A stretch of 64,000 nt of DNA from Limnohabitans sp. DM1 (GCF_001269385.1 NZ_CXOO01000011.1:231989-295988), one strand, 5' to 3'; positions 42,455-52,664 are shown, counted from the stretch's first letter. Notes: generated by a model from the sequence alone, not told the origin. Numbers and translations: made by a program.

Positions 42455-43488
42455 TGGTCAAACTTGACGCGGGGATCGACCCACAGGTAGCACAGGTCAC
42501 TGATGAGTTTGGTGACCAGGCCGATCAGGGTAAACAGATACAAGGTGCCCAAAACAACCGGGTAGTCCCTGCGGATCACCGATTCGTAGCTGAGCAAGCC
42601 CAGGCCGTCGAGCGAGAACAAGGTTTCTATCAGCAAGGAGCCTGTAAAAAAGGCCCCGATGAAGGCAGCCGGAAAGCCGGTCACCAAGGGAATCAGGGCG
42701 TTGCGCATGACGTGGCGGTACAGCACGCGGCGCTCGCTGAGGCCTTTGGCGCGGGCGGTCAGCACGTATTGCTTGCGAATTTCTTCAAGAAAGGCATTTT
42801 TGGTCAGCATGGTGATGACCGCAAACGCGCCCAGCACACTGGCCAGCACAGGCAAGGCGATGTGCCAAAGATAGTCCACCACCTTGCTGCCCCAGCTGAG
42901 TTGCTCCCAATTGGAAGAGGTCAGGCCGCGCAAGGGAAACCACTGCAACTGCCCGCCAAACACCACCAACAAAGCCACGCCCAGCACAAAGCCCGGAATC
43001 GCATAACCCACCAACACCAGCAAACTGGTGAGGGTGTCAAAGCGCGAGCCGGCGCGAACAGCCTTGGCAATGCCCAAAGGCACGGATATCAAGTAACTGA
43101 GAAAAAACGTCCACAAGCCCAAACTGATGGACACGGGCAGTTTTTCCTGAATCAGGCTCCAGACATCCTTGGGGTAGAAAAAGCTCTTGCCCAGATCGAA
43201 TTGGGCAAACTGTTTGAGCATCATCCAGAACCGCTCTACCGGTGGTTTGTCAAAGCCGTAGAGGGTTTTGATTTCGGCAATGCGGGCGGCGTCCACGCCT
43301 TGTCGGCCCCGGTAACCGCTGCCCGCTGCCGCAGCGCCCTCCCCGCCTGTGTCTCGTCCCTGCAGCTGGGCCACCATTTGCTCCACCGGGCCACCGGGCA
43401 CAAACTGAATCACCACAAAGGTCATCAGCAAAACCCCGAACAGGGTCGGAATCATCAGCAGCAAACGTTTGAAGATGTAGGCCAACAT
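42451..43488 (-). CDS. yejB: Peptide ABC transporter permease (YejB type)
   Basis: A 345-residue permease of the DppB/OppB family: KRLLLMIPTLFGVLLMTFVVIQFVPGGPVEQMVAQLQG is the first TM plus the conserved PGGPVE block. The EAA-like loop is EIRKQYVLTARAKGLSERRVLYRHVMRNAL. It lies 3 bp downstream of yejA and overlaps yejE. Confidence 0.92.
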   Translation of the reverse strand: MLAYIFKRLLLMIPTLFGVLLMTFVVIQFVPGGPVEQMVAQLQGRDTGGEGAAAAGSGYRGRQGVDAARIAEIKTLYGFDKPPVERFWMMLKQFAQFDLGKSFFYPKDVWSLIQEKLPVSISLGLWTFFLSYLISVPLGIAKAVRAGSRFDTLTSLLVLVGYAIPGFVLGVALLVVFGGQLQWFPLRGLTSSNWEQLSWGSKVVDYLWHIALPVLASVLGAFAVITMLTKNAFLEEIRKQYVLTARAKGLSERRVLYRHVMRNALIPLVTGFPAAFIGAFFTGSLLIETLFSLDGLGLLSYESVIRRDYPVVLGTLYLFTLIGLVTKLISDLCYLWVDPRVKFDQ

Positions 43489-43491
43489 GGT

Positions 43492-45375
43492 TCAGGGGGC
43501 TTTCGGGGCGGCTGGATGTGAAGCTTGGGGACGTGCCGCAGCAGGCGACCACCACACCGAAGTCACCAGTTTTTCAGGTTGGTAAAAACGCGGCAGATCG
43601 GCCGGGCGCTCAAACGCCGCCGCACGCCAAGACACCCGGTGCACCGCACCATACCAATGCGGCACCACATAGTGGCCGTGACGCAGCACCCGGTCGAGTG
43701 CCCGCAGGCGAGTGACCAGTTCGGGCCGGGTGGTGGCGCTCACCGCTTTGTCGAGCAGCGCGTCCACAGCCGGGTCTTTGAGGCCCAGAATATTGCCGGA
43801 ACCTTCCACGTCGGCCGACTTGGAGCCAAAGCGCTCGAGCAACTCCGTGCCCGGCGCCTCGCTGCCCACGGCACGGTTGCTCACGATGTCAAAGTCAAAG
43901 ACGTCCATGCGCTTTTGCAGCAAGGCAAAGTCAATCACTTTGTAACGAACCTGAATGCCCAGTTTTTCCAGGTTCTTGGCAAAGGGCGTGACCACACGGC
44001 CCATGGAGCCCGAACTGTCCAGAAACTCGATGCTGAAGGCCTGGCCCTTGGCATTGCGCAAAGCGCCATCGCGGTAGGTCCATCCCGCGTCTTTCAGCAA
44101 ATCCCGCGCTTGGCGCAAATGGTCTCGCAGCGTGTGGCCCGATGCGGGGTCGAGCGCGGTTTGCGGCGGCTGGGGCACGGCTTGGTCAAACACGGCGGCA
44201 GGCAGTTGGGCGCGCAAGGGCTCCAACAGTGCCAACTCGTCCGGGCCTGGCAAGCCCTTGGCCTCGAAATCGCTGGCCACAAAAAAACCACGCACCCGGC
44301 TGTAGGCGTTGTAGAACAGCTGCCGGTTCAGCCATTCAAAATCCATGGCCAAGGCAATCGCTTGGCGCACACGCACATCTTTGAACTGTTCGCGCCTCAG
44401 ATTGAACTGAAAGCCCTGAAAGTCACCGGCATTGCCATGGGGCAGCTCGGCTTTGATCAATGTCCCGCGCTCAAACGCCCTGCCCGTGAAAGCCCTGGCC
44501 CATTCACGCGCCACAAAGGACTGCATGTAATCGAACTCGCCCGCTTTGAAGGCTTCGAGCTGGGCGGTGCTGTCCTTGTAAATTTTGTAGGTGATGCGGT
44601 CAAAGTTGAACTGGCCTTTGCGCACATTCAGGTCTTGGGCCCAATACGCGGGGTCGCGCACATAGGTGATGTCTTTGCCAAACTGCACCGGGCCGATGCG
44701 GTACGGGCCGGAAGCGATGGGGATGTCCATGACCATTTGATCGAAAGCTTTGTGCGTGTTGCCCTGCAAACCCCATTTGCGACTGAATACGGGCATGGCG
44801 CCCACGATCAAGGGCAGTTCGCCGTTGGGCCGCACAAAATCAAAACGGATGCTGCGCTCGGCCAACACCGTGGCGCTTTTGACCTCACCAAAGTAAGTGC
44901 GGTACTGGGGCGCGGCCTGCTTGCTGGTCAGGCGTTCAAAGGTGTGGCGAACATCGGCGGCCAACACCGGGTCACCGTTGTGAAAACGCGCTTGTGGGTG
45001 AATTTGAAAAACCACCGACATGCGGTCGGCGGCCACCTGAATGTCGGAGGCCAACAAGCCATAGGCCGTGGTCGGCTCGTCCATATTGCCCACCAGCAAG
45101 GTGTCGAACAACATGTTCAGCAGGGCTGGCGGGGCACTGCCTTTGAGCGTGAAGGGGTTGTACTTGTCGAAGTTGGTCTGCCGCGTGGGCGGCACCAAAA
45201 CGATCTCGCCGCCTTTGGGCGCAACAGGGTTGACATAGGCGAAATGGGCAAAACCTGCGGGGTAGCGGATGTCGCCAAACTGCGCATAGGCATGTGCAGC
45301 CCAGGCGGTGCCCGACATCCAGAGCCCCAAGGCCAGCAAGCAGTTTTTCAAAAATCGGGCCATGGGTCTTCGCAT
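43492..45375 (-). CDS. yejA: Extracellular solute-binding protein, family 5 (YejA type)
   Basis: A 627-residue periplasmic peptide-binding protein. A signal peptide is visible ([28 protein letters not shown]), then the SBP_bac_5 fold: [48 protein letters not shown] and [20 protein letters not shown]. The FxF-rich start ([26 protein letters not shown]) is typical of YejA. The start is either ATG 45375 or 45363 (four residues shorter). It is divergent from fabI with a spacer of about 40-50 bp. Confidence 0.92.
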   Translation of the reverse strand: MRRPMARFLKNCLLALGLWMSGTAWAAHAYAQFGDIRYPAGFAHFAYVNPVAPKGGEIVLVPPTRQTNFDKYNPFTLKGSAPPALLNMLFDTLLVGNMDEPTTAYGLLASDIQVAADRMSVVFQIHPQARFHNGDPVLAADVRHTFERLTSKQAAPQYRTYFGEVKSATVLAERSIRFDFVRPNGELPLIVGAMPVFSRKWGLQGNTHKAFDQMVMDIPIASGPYRIGPVQFGKDITYVRDPAYWAQDLNVRKGQFNFDRITYKIYKDSTAQLEAFKAGEFDYMQSFVAREWARAFTGRAFERGTLIKAELPHGNAGDFQGFQFNLRREQFKDVRVRQAIALAMDFEWLNRQLFYNAYSRVRGFFVASDFEAKGLPGPDELALLEPLRAQLPAAVFDQAVPQPPQTALDPASGHTLRDHLRQARDLLKDAGWTYRDGALRNAKGQAFSIEFLDSSGSMGRVVTPFAKNLEKLGIQVRYKVIDFALLQKRMDVFDFDIVSNRAVGSEAPGTELLERFGSKSADVEGSGNILGLKDPAVDALLDKAVSATTRPELVTRLRALDRVLRHGHYVVPHWYGAVHRVSWRAAAFERPADLPRFYQPEKLVTSVWWSPAAARPQASHPAAPKAP

Positions 45376-45412
45376 GCGACAATTCTGCCCACTTTTTCTT
45401 GGAGTTGAAGAC

Positions 45413-46231
45413 ATGAGCACAAAAACAGGATTTCTGGTGGGCAAAAAATTGCTGATCACCGGCGTTTTATCCAACCGTTCCATTGCCTATGGCATCGCCA
45501 AAGCCTGCCATGCGCAAGGCGCCGAGCTGGCTTTCAGTTATGTGGGCGAACGTTTCAAGGACCGCATCACCGAATTCGCCGCAGACTTTGACTCCAAATT
45601 GATTTTTGATTGCGATGTAGGCAGCGACGAACAAATTGAAAAGCTGTTCACTGACTTGTCGGCCACCTGGCCCAAGCTGGACGGTTTTGTGCACGCCATT
45701 GGCTACGCGCCACGCGAAGCGATTGCCGGTGATTTTCTAGACGGCCTGTCACGCGAAGGCTTCAAGATCGCGCACGACATCAGCGCCTACAGCTTCCCCG
45801 CCATGGCCAAGGCTGCCCTGCCCTATTTGAACGACAAATCAGCCTTGCTGACACTGACGTATCTGGGCGCCATCCGCACCGTGCCCAACTACAACACCAT
45901 GGGCCTGGCCAAGGCCAGCCTGGAAGCCTCGGTGCGTTACCTGGCCGAATCCTTGGGCAGCCAAAACCGTGGACTGCGCGCCAACGGCATTTCGGCAGGC
46001 CCCATCAAGACGCTGGCGGCCAGCGGCATCAAGGGCTTTGGCAAGATTTTGTCGGTGGTGGCCGAGGCCTCGCCCATTCGTCGCAATGTGACCATTGAGG
46101 ACGTGGGCAATGTGGCCGCGTTCTTGATGAGCGATCTGGCTGCGGGCGTGACCGCCGAAATCACCTATGTGGACGGTGGTTTCAGCCAAGTGGTCGGCGG
46201 CATTGCGGAGCCACCAGCGGCTGCGGCTTGA
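45413..46231 (+). CDS. fabI: Enoyl-[acyl-carrier-protein] reductase (NADH) FabI
   Basis: A 272-residue FabI, the last reduction step in fatty-acid elongation and the target of triclosan-type inhibitors. [20 protein letters not shown] is the N-terminal NADH-binding block. The catalytic Tyr-x6-Lys is [13 protein letters not shown] (about 161-168), and [16 protein letters not shown] and [11 protein letters not shown] also match. I chose the ATG at 45413, with GGAG upstream. A bidirectional terminator follows. Confidence 0.97.
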   Translation: MSTKTGFLVGKKLLITGVLSNRSIAYGIAKACHAQGAELAFSYVGERFKDRITEFAADFDSKLIFDCDVGSDEQIEKLFTDLSATWPKLDGFVHAIGYAPREAIAGDFLDGLSREGFKIAHDISAYSFPAMAKAALPYLNDKSALLTLTYLGAIRTVPNYNTMGLAKASLEASVRYLAESLGSQNRGLRANGISAGPIKTLAASGIKGFGKILSVVAEASPIRRNVTIEDVGNVAAFLMSDLAAGVTAEITYVDGGFSQVVGGIAEPPAAAA

Positions 46232-46251
46232 AGTTACGCTGTGCAGACATG

Positions 46252-46279
46252 AAAAAAGCGGCCAAGGCCGCTTTTTTTT
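46252..46279. terminator. Bidirectional intrinsic terminator between fabI and the decarboxylase gene
   Basis: AAAAAAGCGGCC, loop AA, GGCCGCTTTTTT: a fully symmetric stem with A- and T-tracts on each side, serving both convergent genes. Confidence 0.92.
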
Positions 46280-46303
46280 ATTCTGTCACCTGCCACACAC
46301 GGT

Positions 46304-48577
46304 TCAAGCCTTCACGCAATCGGCGTAGTAGCGCTTCTTGCCGTCATCATCCTTGATCTCCACCAAGCCGTGGATATCGGTTTCAAAGCCGGGGCACTTC
46401 TCATTGAACTCACGCGCAAACTTGAGGTAATCCACGATCTTCTTGTTGAAAACTTCGCCTGGAATCAACAAAGGAATGCCCGGTGGATAAGGCGTGACCA
46501 ACCCCACGGTGATGCGGCCTTCCAGATGGTCGATTTCCACCCGCTCGGTTTTGCGCTGTGCAATGTGGGCGTAGGCGTCTGATGGGCGCATGGCTGGGGC
46601 CAGATCGGACAAATACATGTCGGTGGTCAGGCGAGCGATGTCGTACCTGGCGTACATCTCGTGCACATGCTGGCACAGGTCGCGCAGGCCCATGCGCTCG
46701 TAGCGCGGGTGCTTCTGGCAGAACTCCGGCATGATTTTCCACATCGGCTGGTTCTTGGCGTACTCGTCCTTGAACTGTTGCAATGCAGTCAGCAGCGTGT
46801 TCCAGCGGCCCTTGGTGATGCCGATGGTGAACATGATGAAGAAGCTGTAGAGGCCGGTTTTTTCCACCACCACGCCGTGCTCCGTGAGGAACTTGCTGAC
46901 GATCGAAGCCGGGATGCCGGTCTTGTCGAACTTGCCGTCCAGGTTCAGGCCCGGTGTCACGATGGTCGATTTGATGGGGTCGAGCATGTTGAAGCCGTCG
47001 GCCAGCTGCTGACCGAAACCGTGCCACTTGCTGGCTTTTTTGCGCGGGTCGTTGCGCAAGATCCAATCGTCAGCGCGGCCAATGCCTTCGTCGGCAAACT
47101 TTTCCGGCCCCCAGACCTTGAACCACCAGTCCTTGCCGTAATCCTCGTCCACCTTGCGCATGGCGCGGCGGAAATCCAGGGCTTCGGCAATGCTCTCTTC
47201 CACCAGCGCAGTGCCACCGGGTGGCTCCATCATGGCAGCCGCCACATCGCAGCTGGCGATGATGCTGTACTGCGGCGAGGTCGAGGTGTGCATTAAATAG
47301 GCTTCGTTGAACAGCGGCCTGTCGAGTTTGACGCTTTGCGCGTCTTGCACCAGCACATGGCTGGCCTGGCTGATACCGGCGAGCAGCTTGTGGATGGACT
47401 GCGTGGCGTAAACCATGGACTCTTTGGGGCGAGCGCGCTTTTTGCCCATCGCGTGGTACGGGCCATAAAACGGGTGGAAAGCTGCGTGCGGCAACCAGGC
47501 CTCGTCAAAGTGCAAGTTGTCCACGTAACCGTCGAGCATGGTCTTGATGGTTTCGGTGTTGTAGAGCACTCCGTCGTAGGTGGACTGGGTCAGGGTCATC
47601 ACGCGGGGCTTGACCTTTTTCGGGTCCACGCCTTTGAGTAAGGGGTTGGCCTTGATCTTGGCCATGATGGCCGCAGGCTCAAACTCGCTTTTGGGGATGG
47701 GGCCGATGATGCCGAAGTGGTTGCGCGTGGGCTTCATGAACACGGGCACCGCACCGGTCATGATGATCGCGTGCAAGATGGACTTGTGGCAGTTGCGGTC
47801 CACCACCACCACGTCGCCCGGGGCCACGGTGTGGTGCCAGACAATTTTGTTGGAGGTGCTGGTGCCGTTGGTCACAAAGAAGCAATGATCGGCATTGAAA
47901 ATGCGCGCCGCGTTGCGCTCGCTCTCGCCAATGGCGCCGTTGTGGTCCAGCAGCTGGCCCAGCTCTTCCACCGCGTTGCACACGTCAGCGCGCAGCATGT
48001 TCTCACCGTAAAACTGGTGGTACATCTGGCCCACTGGGCTCTTCAAGAAGGCCACGCCCCCTGAGTGACCCGGGCAGTGCCACGAATAAGAGCCGTCTTC
48101 AGCGTAATCGAGCAGCGCCTTGAAAAACGGCGGCTGCACACCTTCCAGGTAGCTTTTGGCCTCACGAATGATATGGCGCGCCACAAACTCGGGCGTGTCT
48201 TCAAACATGTGGATGAAGCCGTGCAACTCGCGCAGGATGTCGTTGGGCAAATGGCGCGAGGTCTTGGTCTCGCCATAGATGTAAATCGGCACGTCGGCGT
48301 TTTTGCGGCGCACTTCGTCAATGAAGGCGCGCAAGTTGATGACGGCTGGGTCCAGGTCTGGGCCCGGAGAAAACTCTTCGTCGTCGATCGACAAGATGAA
48401 CGCACTGGCGCGGCTTTGCTGCTGCGCAAACTGCGACAGATCGCCGTAACTGGTCACACCCAAGACCTCGAACCCCTCGGCAATGATGGCATCGGCCAAA
48501 GCGCGGATACCCAGGCCCGATGTGTTTTCGGAGCGGTAATCTTCGTCAATGATGACGATGGGGAAACGGAATTTCAT
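46304..48577 (-). CDS. Arginine/lysine/ornithine decarboxylase (PLP, Orn/Lys/Arg class I)
   Basis: A 757-residue protein with the three-part layout of bacterial basic amino-acid decarboxylases: an N-terminal receiver-like wing (FPIVIIDEDYRSENTSGLGIRALADAIIAEGFEV), the PLP core with SWHCPGHSGGVAFLKSPVG, FVTNGTSTSNK and the PLP lysine in YATQSIHKLLAG, and the C-terminal domain (TPYPPGIPLLIPGEVFN). It makes a polyamine (agmatine, cadaverine or putrescine); the sequence read by eye does not decide which. The ATG at 48577 starts the wing domain; the frame extends 19 codons more. It is monocistronic. Confidence 0.92.
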   Translation of the reverse strand: MKFRFPIVIIDEDYRSENTSGLGIRALADAIIAEGFEVLGVTSYGDLSQFAQQQSRASAFILSIDDEEFSPGPDLDPAVINLRAFIDEVRRKNADVPIYIYGETKTSRHLPNDILRELHGFIHMFEDTPEFVARHIIREAKSYLEGVQPPFFKALLDYAEDGSYSWHCPGHSGGVAFLKSPVGQMYHQFYGENMLRADVCNAVEELGQLLDHNGAIGESERNAARIFNADHCFFVTNGTSTSNKIVWHHTVAPGDVVVVDRNCHKSILHAIIMTGAVPVFMKPTRNHFGIIGPIPKSEFEPAAIMAKIKANPLLKGVDPKKVKPRVMTLTQSTYDGVLYNTETIKTMLDGYVDNLHFDEAWLPHAAFHPFYGPYHAMGKKRARPKESMVYATQSIHKLLAGISQASHVLVQDAQSVKLDRPLFNEAYLMHTSTSPQYSIIASCDVAAAMMEPPGGTALVEESIAEALDFRRAMRKVDEDYGKDWWFKVWGPEKFADEGIGRADDWILRNDPRKKASKWHGFGQQLADGFNMLDPIKSTIVTPGLNLDGKFDKTGIPASIVSKFLTEHGVVVEKTGLYSFFIMFTIGITKGRWNTLLTALQQFKDEYAKNQPMWKIMPEFCQKHPRYERMGLRDLCQHVHEMYARYDIARLTTDMYLSDLAPAMRPSDAYAHIAQRKTERVEIDHLEGRITVGLVTPYPPGIPLLIPGEVFNKKIVDYLKFAREFNEKCPGFETDIHGLVEIKDDDGKKRYYADCVKA

Positions 48578-48767
48578 GGGCAGAAGTGGGTCAAGGCCAA
48601 AAGAAAGACAAACAGGCGCGAAGTTTAAGGACAAAACTGCCCCTCGGTGCAGCTGTTACTGAGAATTCACGAAAAAACCACCGTGCAGCCATTGACTGAC
48701 AAAGTTCAACGCCTGTGAATGGGAAGAGGGAAAAATGCGTGTTTACACTGCTACAATACAGGGCTTC

Positions 48768-48858
48768 GGAGCGGTGGATGAGTGGTTTAAGTCGCACGCC
48801 TGGAAAGCGTGTGTGGGTTAATAGCCCACCGCGGGTTCGAATCCCGCCTGCTCCGCCA
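48768..48858 (+). tRNA. tRNA-Ser(GGA)
   Basis: A 91-base class II tRNA with CCA encoded. The acceptor GGAGCGG pairs with CTGCTCC. The anticodon loop CTGGAAA gives anticodon GGA (reads UCC/UCU). A long variable arm (GTGTGGGTTAATAGCCCAC region) is typical of serine, and the T-loop is GGTTCGAATCC. A -10-like TACAAT lies at 48752-48757. A strong terminator follows seven bases after the CCA. Confidence 0.97.
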
Positions 48859-48864
48859 AAAACC

Positions 48865-48897
48865 AAAAAAAGCCTGCACATGTGCAGGCTTTTTTTT
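48865..48897 (+). terminator. Intrinsic terminator after tRNA-Ser
   Basis: AAAAAAA, then GCCTGCACA pairing with TGTGCAGGC, then eight T. Perfect nine-base-pair stem extended by the A/T tracts. Confidence 0.92.
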
Positions 48898-48941
48898 AGT
48901 CTGTGCATTTCAAGCGCAGCACCATGCCACCCTTGAAATGA

Positions 48942-48961
48942 GGCCCTCCCGAGGGAGGGCC
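48942..48961. terminator. Palindromic hairpin at the 3' end of the Liv-type gene
   Basis: GGCCCTCC, CGAG, GGAGGGCC: a perfect eight-base-pair stem six bases after the stop codon of the minus-strand binding-protein gene. There is no T-tract, so it may protect the mRNA end or need Rho. Confidence 0.6.
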
Positions 48962-48967
48962 AACAGA

Positions 48968-50137
48968 TCAGCGAACCACAGCGATCTGTGCACGCTCGCC
49001 ACCTTTGTAGGTGTACAAGGTCAAGGCGCCGTTCTTGATGTCGCCCTTTTCATCAAAAGCGATATCGCCTGTCACGCCTTTGTAGCTGATGGCCTTGAGG
49101 GCTGGCAGGTACTTGGCAGGATCAGCAGAACCGGCTGTCACCATGGCCGTGGCCATGACTTTCACAGCGTCATACACGTAGGGTGCATAGACCTGGACGT
49201 CGGCATTGAATTTGGCTTTGAAGTCGGTACGGAATTTTTCCATGCCGGCTTTTTGCTCGCCTTCGACGCCGCCTGCTTCAGCGCAGAACACGGTTTCGTC
49301 TTTCATGGCGTCGCCAGCCAGTTTGGCCAGCTCGGAGGTGCAGATGCCGTCACCGCCCATGAACTTGGCCTGAATGCCCAGGGATTTCATTTGACGCAGC
49401 ATCGGGCCAGCCACAGCGTCCATACCGCCAAAGAACACGACATCAGGCTTTTTGGCCTTCAGGGTGGTCAGGATGGAGTTGAAATCGGAGGCTTTGTCGG
49501 TGGTGAACTCATGACCGACGATGGTGCCGCCAGCAGCGGTGGCGCCCTTTTTGAATTCTTCAGCCACGCCCTGGCCGTAAGCTGTACGGTCATCAATCAC
49601 AGCAATGTTTTTGCCCTTGAGGGATTCCACAGCGTATTTGCCGAGGGTGCCGCCCAAGTGCACGTCATCAGCCACCACGCGGAACGCGCCAGCGTAACCT
49701 TGACGGGTGTACTTGGGGTTGGTAGCAGATGGCGAAATTTGGGGAATGCCTGCGGTGTTGTAGATCTGCGAAGCAGGAATGGTGGTGCCGGAGTTCAGGT
49801 GACCGATCACGCCGATGACTTTGGCGTCGACCAGTTTTTGGGCAGCTGCAGTGCCTTGCTTGGGGTCTGCTGCGTCGTCTTCAGCCAGCAGTTCGAACTT
49901 GACAGCCTTGTCGCCGAATTTGAGGCCGGCAGCATTGAGTTCTTCAATGGCCATGCGGGCACCGTTTTCATTGTCTTTACCCAGGTGGGCAATGGCGCCG
50001 CTGACAGGACCGACGTGACCGATTTTGACCACCACGCCGCTATCAGTAGCGGCCTCTTTTTTGCCGCAAGCGGCCAAAACGACTGCAGCAACGGCCACAG
50101 CGACGAAAGTCAAAGAACGATTACCAGAAATTTTCAT
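48968..50137 (-). CDS. Branched-chain amino-acid ABC transporter substrate-binding protein (LivK type)
   Basis: A 389-residue periplasmic type I binding protein. The N-terminus shows a lipoprotein-like signal (VAVAVAAVVLAACGKK, lipobox LAAC, Cys about 25). The ANF-receptor fold has VKIGHVGPVSGAIAHLGKDNENGARMAIEELNAAG, VIGHLNSGTTIPASQIYNTAGIPQISPSATNP and YAPYVYDAVKVMATAM. No permease or ATPase genes are adjacent, so it works with a transporter encoded elsewhere. CGGAG upstream of the ATG is a good ribosome site. Confidence 0.93.
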   Translation of the reverse strand: MKISGNRSLTFVAVAVAAVVLAACGKKEAATDSGVVVKIGHVGPVSGAIAHLGKDNENGARMAIEELNAAGLKFGDKAVKFELLAEDDAADPKQGTAAAQKLVDAKVIGVIGHLNSGTTIPASQIYNTAGIPQISPSATNPKYTRQGYAGAFRVVADDVHLGGTLGKYAVESLKGKNIAVIDDRTAYGQGVAEEFKKGATAAGGTIVGHEFTTDKASDFNSILTTLKAKKPDVVFFGGMDAVAGPMLRQMKSLGIQAKFMGGDGICTSELAKLAGDAMKDETVFCAEAGGVEGEQKAGMEKFRTDFKAKFNADVQVYAPYVYDAVKVMATAMVTAGSADPAKYLPALKAISYKGVTGDIAFDEKGDIKNGALTLYTYKGGERAQIAVVR

Positions 50138-50243
50138 AGAAACTCCGAAGAAAAAATTGCTTCAATCAAGCAGCCTGTGAAGATACTGCAAAAACGATGA
50201 CTGTGCCTCAGGGAAAACCAAAAGTCCGTGAGATTTTTGACAG

Positions 50244-50528
50244 TCACTGACTCCGTGGATTTTCATATTTTTCAGAACGTTTTTCCCACAAGCCTTGAAT
50301 GCTTTTGCGCACCAGTTCTGTGGTCAAACGGTCCAATTCAGGGCGCAAGCCGTCCAGCAATTCATTGGACATGGCAAACAAGGCGGCTCGTTCGGCTTCG
50401 CGCACATCGAGCGCTACGCGAACGGCTTCGGGAATGCTGGAGGTCTCCAGTGCTTGCGTCAGCGTGGGGATGTCTGCCGCGTTCGGCATGACACTGGGCT
50501 CATGGGCGGATGTCAATGGCATGGTCAT
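50244..50528 (-). CDS. Hypothetical protein downstream of holC
   Basis: A 94-residue, probably helical protein (REAERAALFAMSNELLDGLRPELDRLTTELVRKSIQGLWEKR) with no signal peptide or membrane segment. I do not recognise a domain. Its start overlaps the holC stop (ATGA, 50525-50528), so it is co-translated with holC. Small helical proteins of unknown role at this position are common in Burkholderiales. Confidence 0.75.
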   Translation of the reverse strand: MTMPLTSAHEPSVMPNAADIPTLTQALETSSIPEAVRVALDVREAERAALFAMSNELLDGLRPELDRLTTELVRKSIQGLWEKRSEKYENPRSQ

Positions 50529-50959
50529 GATGCAGAAACCTTGGACAAATCATGTTGCAACAAATCATAGCCCTGCGCGGTGTAGTGCTTCCAGCGTTGG
50601 CGCGCGCACATTCGGCTGTGGTCGTCCATCGCGACAATTTCAATCAGGCGTTCAAAACGCTCAAAGCCCTCGGGCACTTCATCGCCCAAATTGAGCAGCA
50701 CATCCAATACCCCCAAATCGGTGGTGTTGTGGCTCAGCAAAATGGCCGAGGCGTCCTGTATGTCCGCAGGATTGGCCGTGGTGCTGTGCGGCAAAAAATC
50801 CGTGGCAGAAAATGTCCACAGCGCGGCATCGAGTTGGCGCAAAGTCGCTGGTGCCCCGACAACGCCCACGCGCAGACTTCGCCCATGAGCTTTGCGCAAC
50901 AGCCGACAGGCGTATTGCAATCGCTCAGGGGCGTTGAAATGGAATTCGATGCGGGTCAT
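50525..50959 (-). CDS. holC: DNA polymerase III subunit chi
   Basis: A 144-residue HolC: MTRIEFHFNAPERLQYACRLLRKAHGRSLRVGVVG, LDAALWTFSATDFLPH and a C-terminal RERWKHY-like ARQRWKHYTAQGYDLLQHDL. Chi links the clamp loader to SSB. I chose the ATG at 50959, 11 bp downstream of pepA; the open frame upstream is a shadow of pepA. pepA-holC order is conserved in Proteobacteria. Confidence 0.93.
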   Translation of the reverse strand: MTRIEFHFNAPERLQYACRLLRKAHGRSLRVGVVGAPATLRQLDAALWTFSATDFLPHSTTANPADIQDASAILLSHNTTDLGVLDVLLNLGDEVPEGFERFERLIEIVAMDDHSRMCARQRWKHYTAQGYDLLQHDLSKVSAS

Positions 50960-50970
50960 CCATGCCACCG

Positions 50971-52494
50971 TCAAGTGCGCTCGGTTTTGGCTTTGCCCCT
51001 GGTTTTGGCAGCCACTTTCACACGTGCCGAGGTCGGGGTGTTGGTTGCCGTCTGTGCCAAAAGGTAATTCAGCAGCAGGCCCACCGGTCGCCCCGTGGCC
51101 CCTTTGGCCGCCCCACTGCGCCACGCAGTGCCTGCGATGTCCAGATGTGCCCAAGGAAATTGCGTGGCGAAACGCTGCAAGAATTTGGCAGCCGTGATCG
51201 AGCCTCCCGCCCTGCCCGCGACGTTGGCCACATCGGCAAAACGGGTTTTCAGCCCCTCGGCGTAGTCCTCGTCCAAGGGCATGCGCCAACACACATCGCC
51301 CGAGTCTTCGCCTGCTTTGTGCAAAGCCAAAGCCAAGTCATCATCGCTGGAAAAAAGCCCCGAGCGGACAGCGCCCAAGGCAATCACACAGGCCCCGGTC
51401 AGGGTGGCGATGTCGATCACCGCCTTGGGCTTGAAGCGCTCGGCATAGGTCAGGGCATCGCACAGGACCAGACGACCTTCGGCATCGGTGTTGAGGATTT
51501 CAATGGTCTGCCCACTCATGCTGGTGACCACATCACCGGGTTTGACGGCCTGACCGCTGGGCATGTTCTCGGTCGCAGGGATCAGCCCCACCACGTTGAT
51601 GGCTAGGCGCAATTGGGCCAAGGCCTTGAACACCCCCAAAACACTGGCAGCGCCGCTCATGTCGTATTTCATTTCATCCATTTCAGCCGCTGGCTTGATG
51701 GAAATGCCGCCCGTGTCAAAGGTGATGCCCTTGCCCACCAGCACAACTGGCGCTTGCGTTGCCGGTGCACCGCTGTAGCGCATGACGATGAATTTGAGGG
51801 GTTCATCAGCGCCTTGCGCCACCGCCAAAAAGGAACCCATGCCCAGTTTGGTGACTTCACGAACGCCCAAGACCTCGCATTTGAAGCCTGGCCCCTTGGC
51901 AATGGCTTGTGCCGCCTGAGCCAGCAGGGTGGGCGTGGCGTGGTTGGCAGGCCTGTTGGCCCACTCTTTGGCCACTTCAATGCCCTGCACCAAAGCCTGT
52001 GCACGCACCACGGCCCCACGGTGAGCGGCATCCACTGTTTCCATGGTGAAGACGACGTTTTTCAGGGTTCTGGGTTTGGGCTTGCTCAGCGTGCTGGCGT
52101 AGCTGTAGGAGGCATCGGCCAAGGCGCTGGCAGCCGCTTCCAGTGCTTGCGCGCTCACATCCACCAGCGCATGTACGCCCAGACTTGTGAGCTTGAGGGC
52201 CTTCAAGGCGCCCCAGGCTGCAGCCATGGCGGTGCGCATGTGCCGGGGGGTGCCGTCTTGCGTGCACACCACCACCACTTGACGCGCCTTGACGCCATCC
52301 AGGGCGTACAAGGACAAGAGAGCGCCCGCCTTGAGCTCCAAATCGCCATGCACGATGGCCGATCGCACCCGGGCGGCAATCGGGTTGGAGACATCCACGG
52401 ATTGCGGCACCTGATCGGGCCACAGGACAATCAGTGCATCGTGATCGTCGCGGATGATGCGTGAGAGCGCGCGTTTTTGGATTTCGAAGTTCAT
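50971..52494 (-). CDS. pepA: Leucyl aminopeptidase PepA
   Basis: A 507-residue M17 metallopeptidase. VGKGITFDTGGISIKPAAEMDEMKYDMSGAASVLG carries the metal-binding Lys and Asp residues, and NTDAEGRLVLCDAL is the family signature. The N-terminal macro-like domain is present. It removes N-terminal residues from peptides and in some bacteria also binds DNA. It is divergent from the lptF/lptG position, as in E. coli. Confidence 0.97.
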   Translation of the reverse strand: MNFEIQKRALSRIIRDDHDALIVLWPDQVPQSVDVSNPIAARVRSAIVHGDLELKAGALLSLYALDGVKARQVVVVCTQDGTPRHMRTAMAAAWGALKALKLTSLGVHALVDVSAQALEAAASALADASYSYASTLSKPKPRTLKNVVFTMETVDAAHRGAVVRAQALVQGIEVAKEWANRPANHATPTLLAQAAQAIAKGPGFKCEVLGVREVTKLGMGSFLAVAQGADEPLKFIVMRYSGAPATQAPVVLVGKGITFDTGGISIKPAAEMDEMKYDMSGAASVLGVFKALAQLRLAINVVGLIPATENMPSGQAVKPGDVVTSMSGQTIEILNTDAEGRLVLCDALTYAERFKPKAVIDIATLTGACVIALGAVRSGLFSSDDDLALALHKAGEDSGDVCWRMPLDEDYAEGLKTRFADVANVAGRAGGSITAAKFLQRFATQFPWAHLDIAGTAWRSGAAKGATGRPVGLLLNYLLAQTATNTPTSARVKVAAKTRGKAKTERT

Positions 52495-52517
52495 AATTGA
52501 GGGTTTCCTTCCTGTCG

Positions 52518-52664
52518 ATGTTATTCCATTCTTCCCTTCGCAAAGCCTTGGCTCACACTTTCCAAGCTGTGCAGCACCAGCTGCTGGCTGGCCATCTGTA
52601 CTGCGACAACCTCAAAGCTTTTGCCTTGACCTTTGCCACCACACTGCCCGAGGCCCGCATATGA
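52518..52664 (+). pseudogene. lptF: Likely lptF remnant: 48-codon stub overlapping lptG
   Basis: An ATG at 52518 opens a 48-codon frame starting MLFHSSLRKALAHTF. This closely resembles the first residues of Comamonadaceae LptF (MLFHSSLRKELARSF). The usual membrane and jellyroll parts (about 350 residues) are absent, and the rest (QAVQHQLLAGHLYCDN.., ending PEARI) is not recognisable as LptF. The TGA overlaps the lptG ATG (ATGA at 52661-52664), as lptF normally does, and the gene lies where lptF belongs between pepA and lptG. A large internal deletion is the simplest reading. An assembly error or an unrelated small coupled gene are alternatives. Confidence 0.65.

Noticed and set aside
43525..45408. 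627-codon plus-strand frame opposite yejA
   Set aside because: Shadow of a well-supported peptide-binding protein.
48768..48858. tRNA-Ser as an integration site for a genomic island
   Set aside because: No integrase gene and no repeated 3' tRNA fragment were found on either side within the window.
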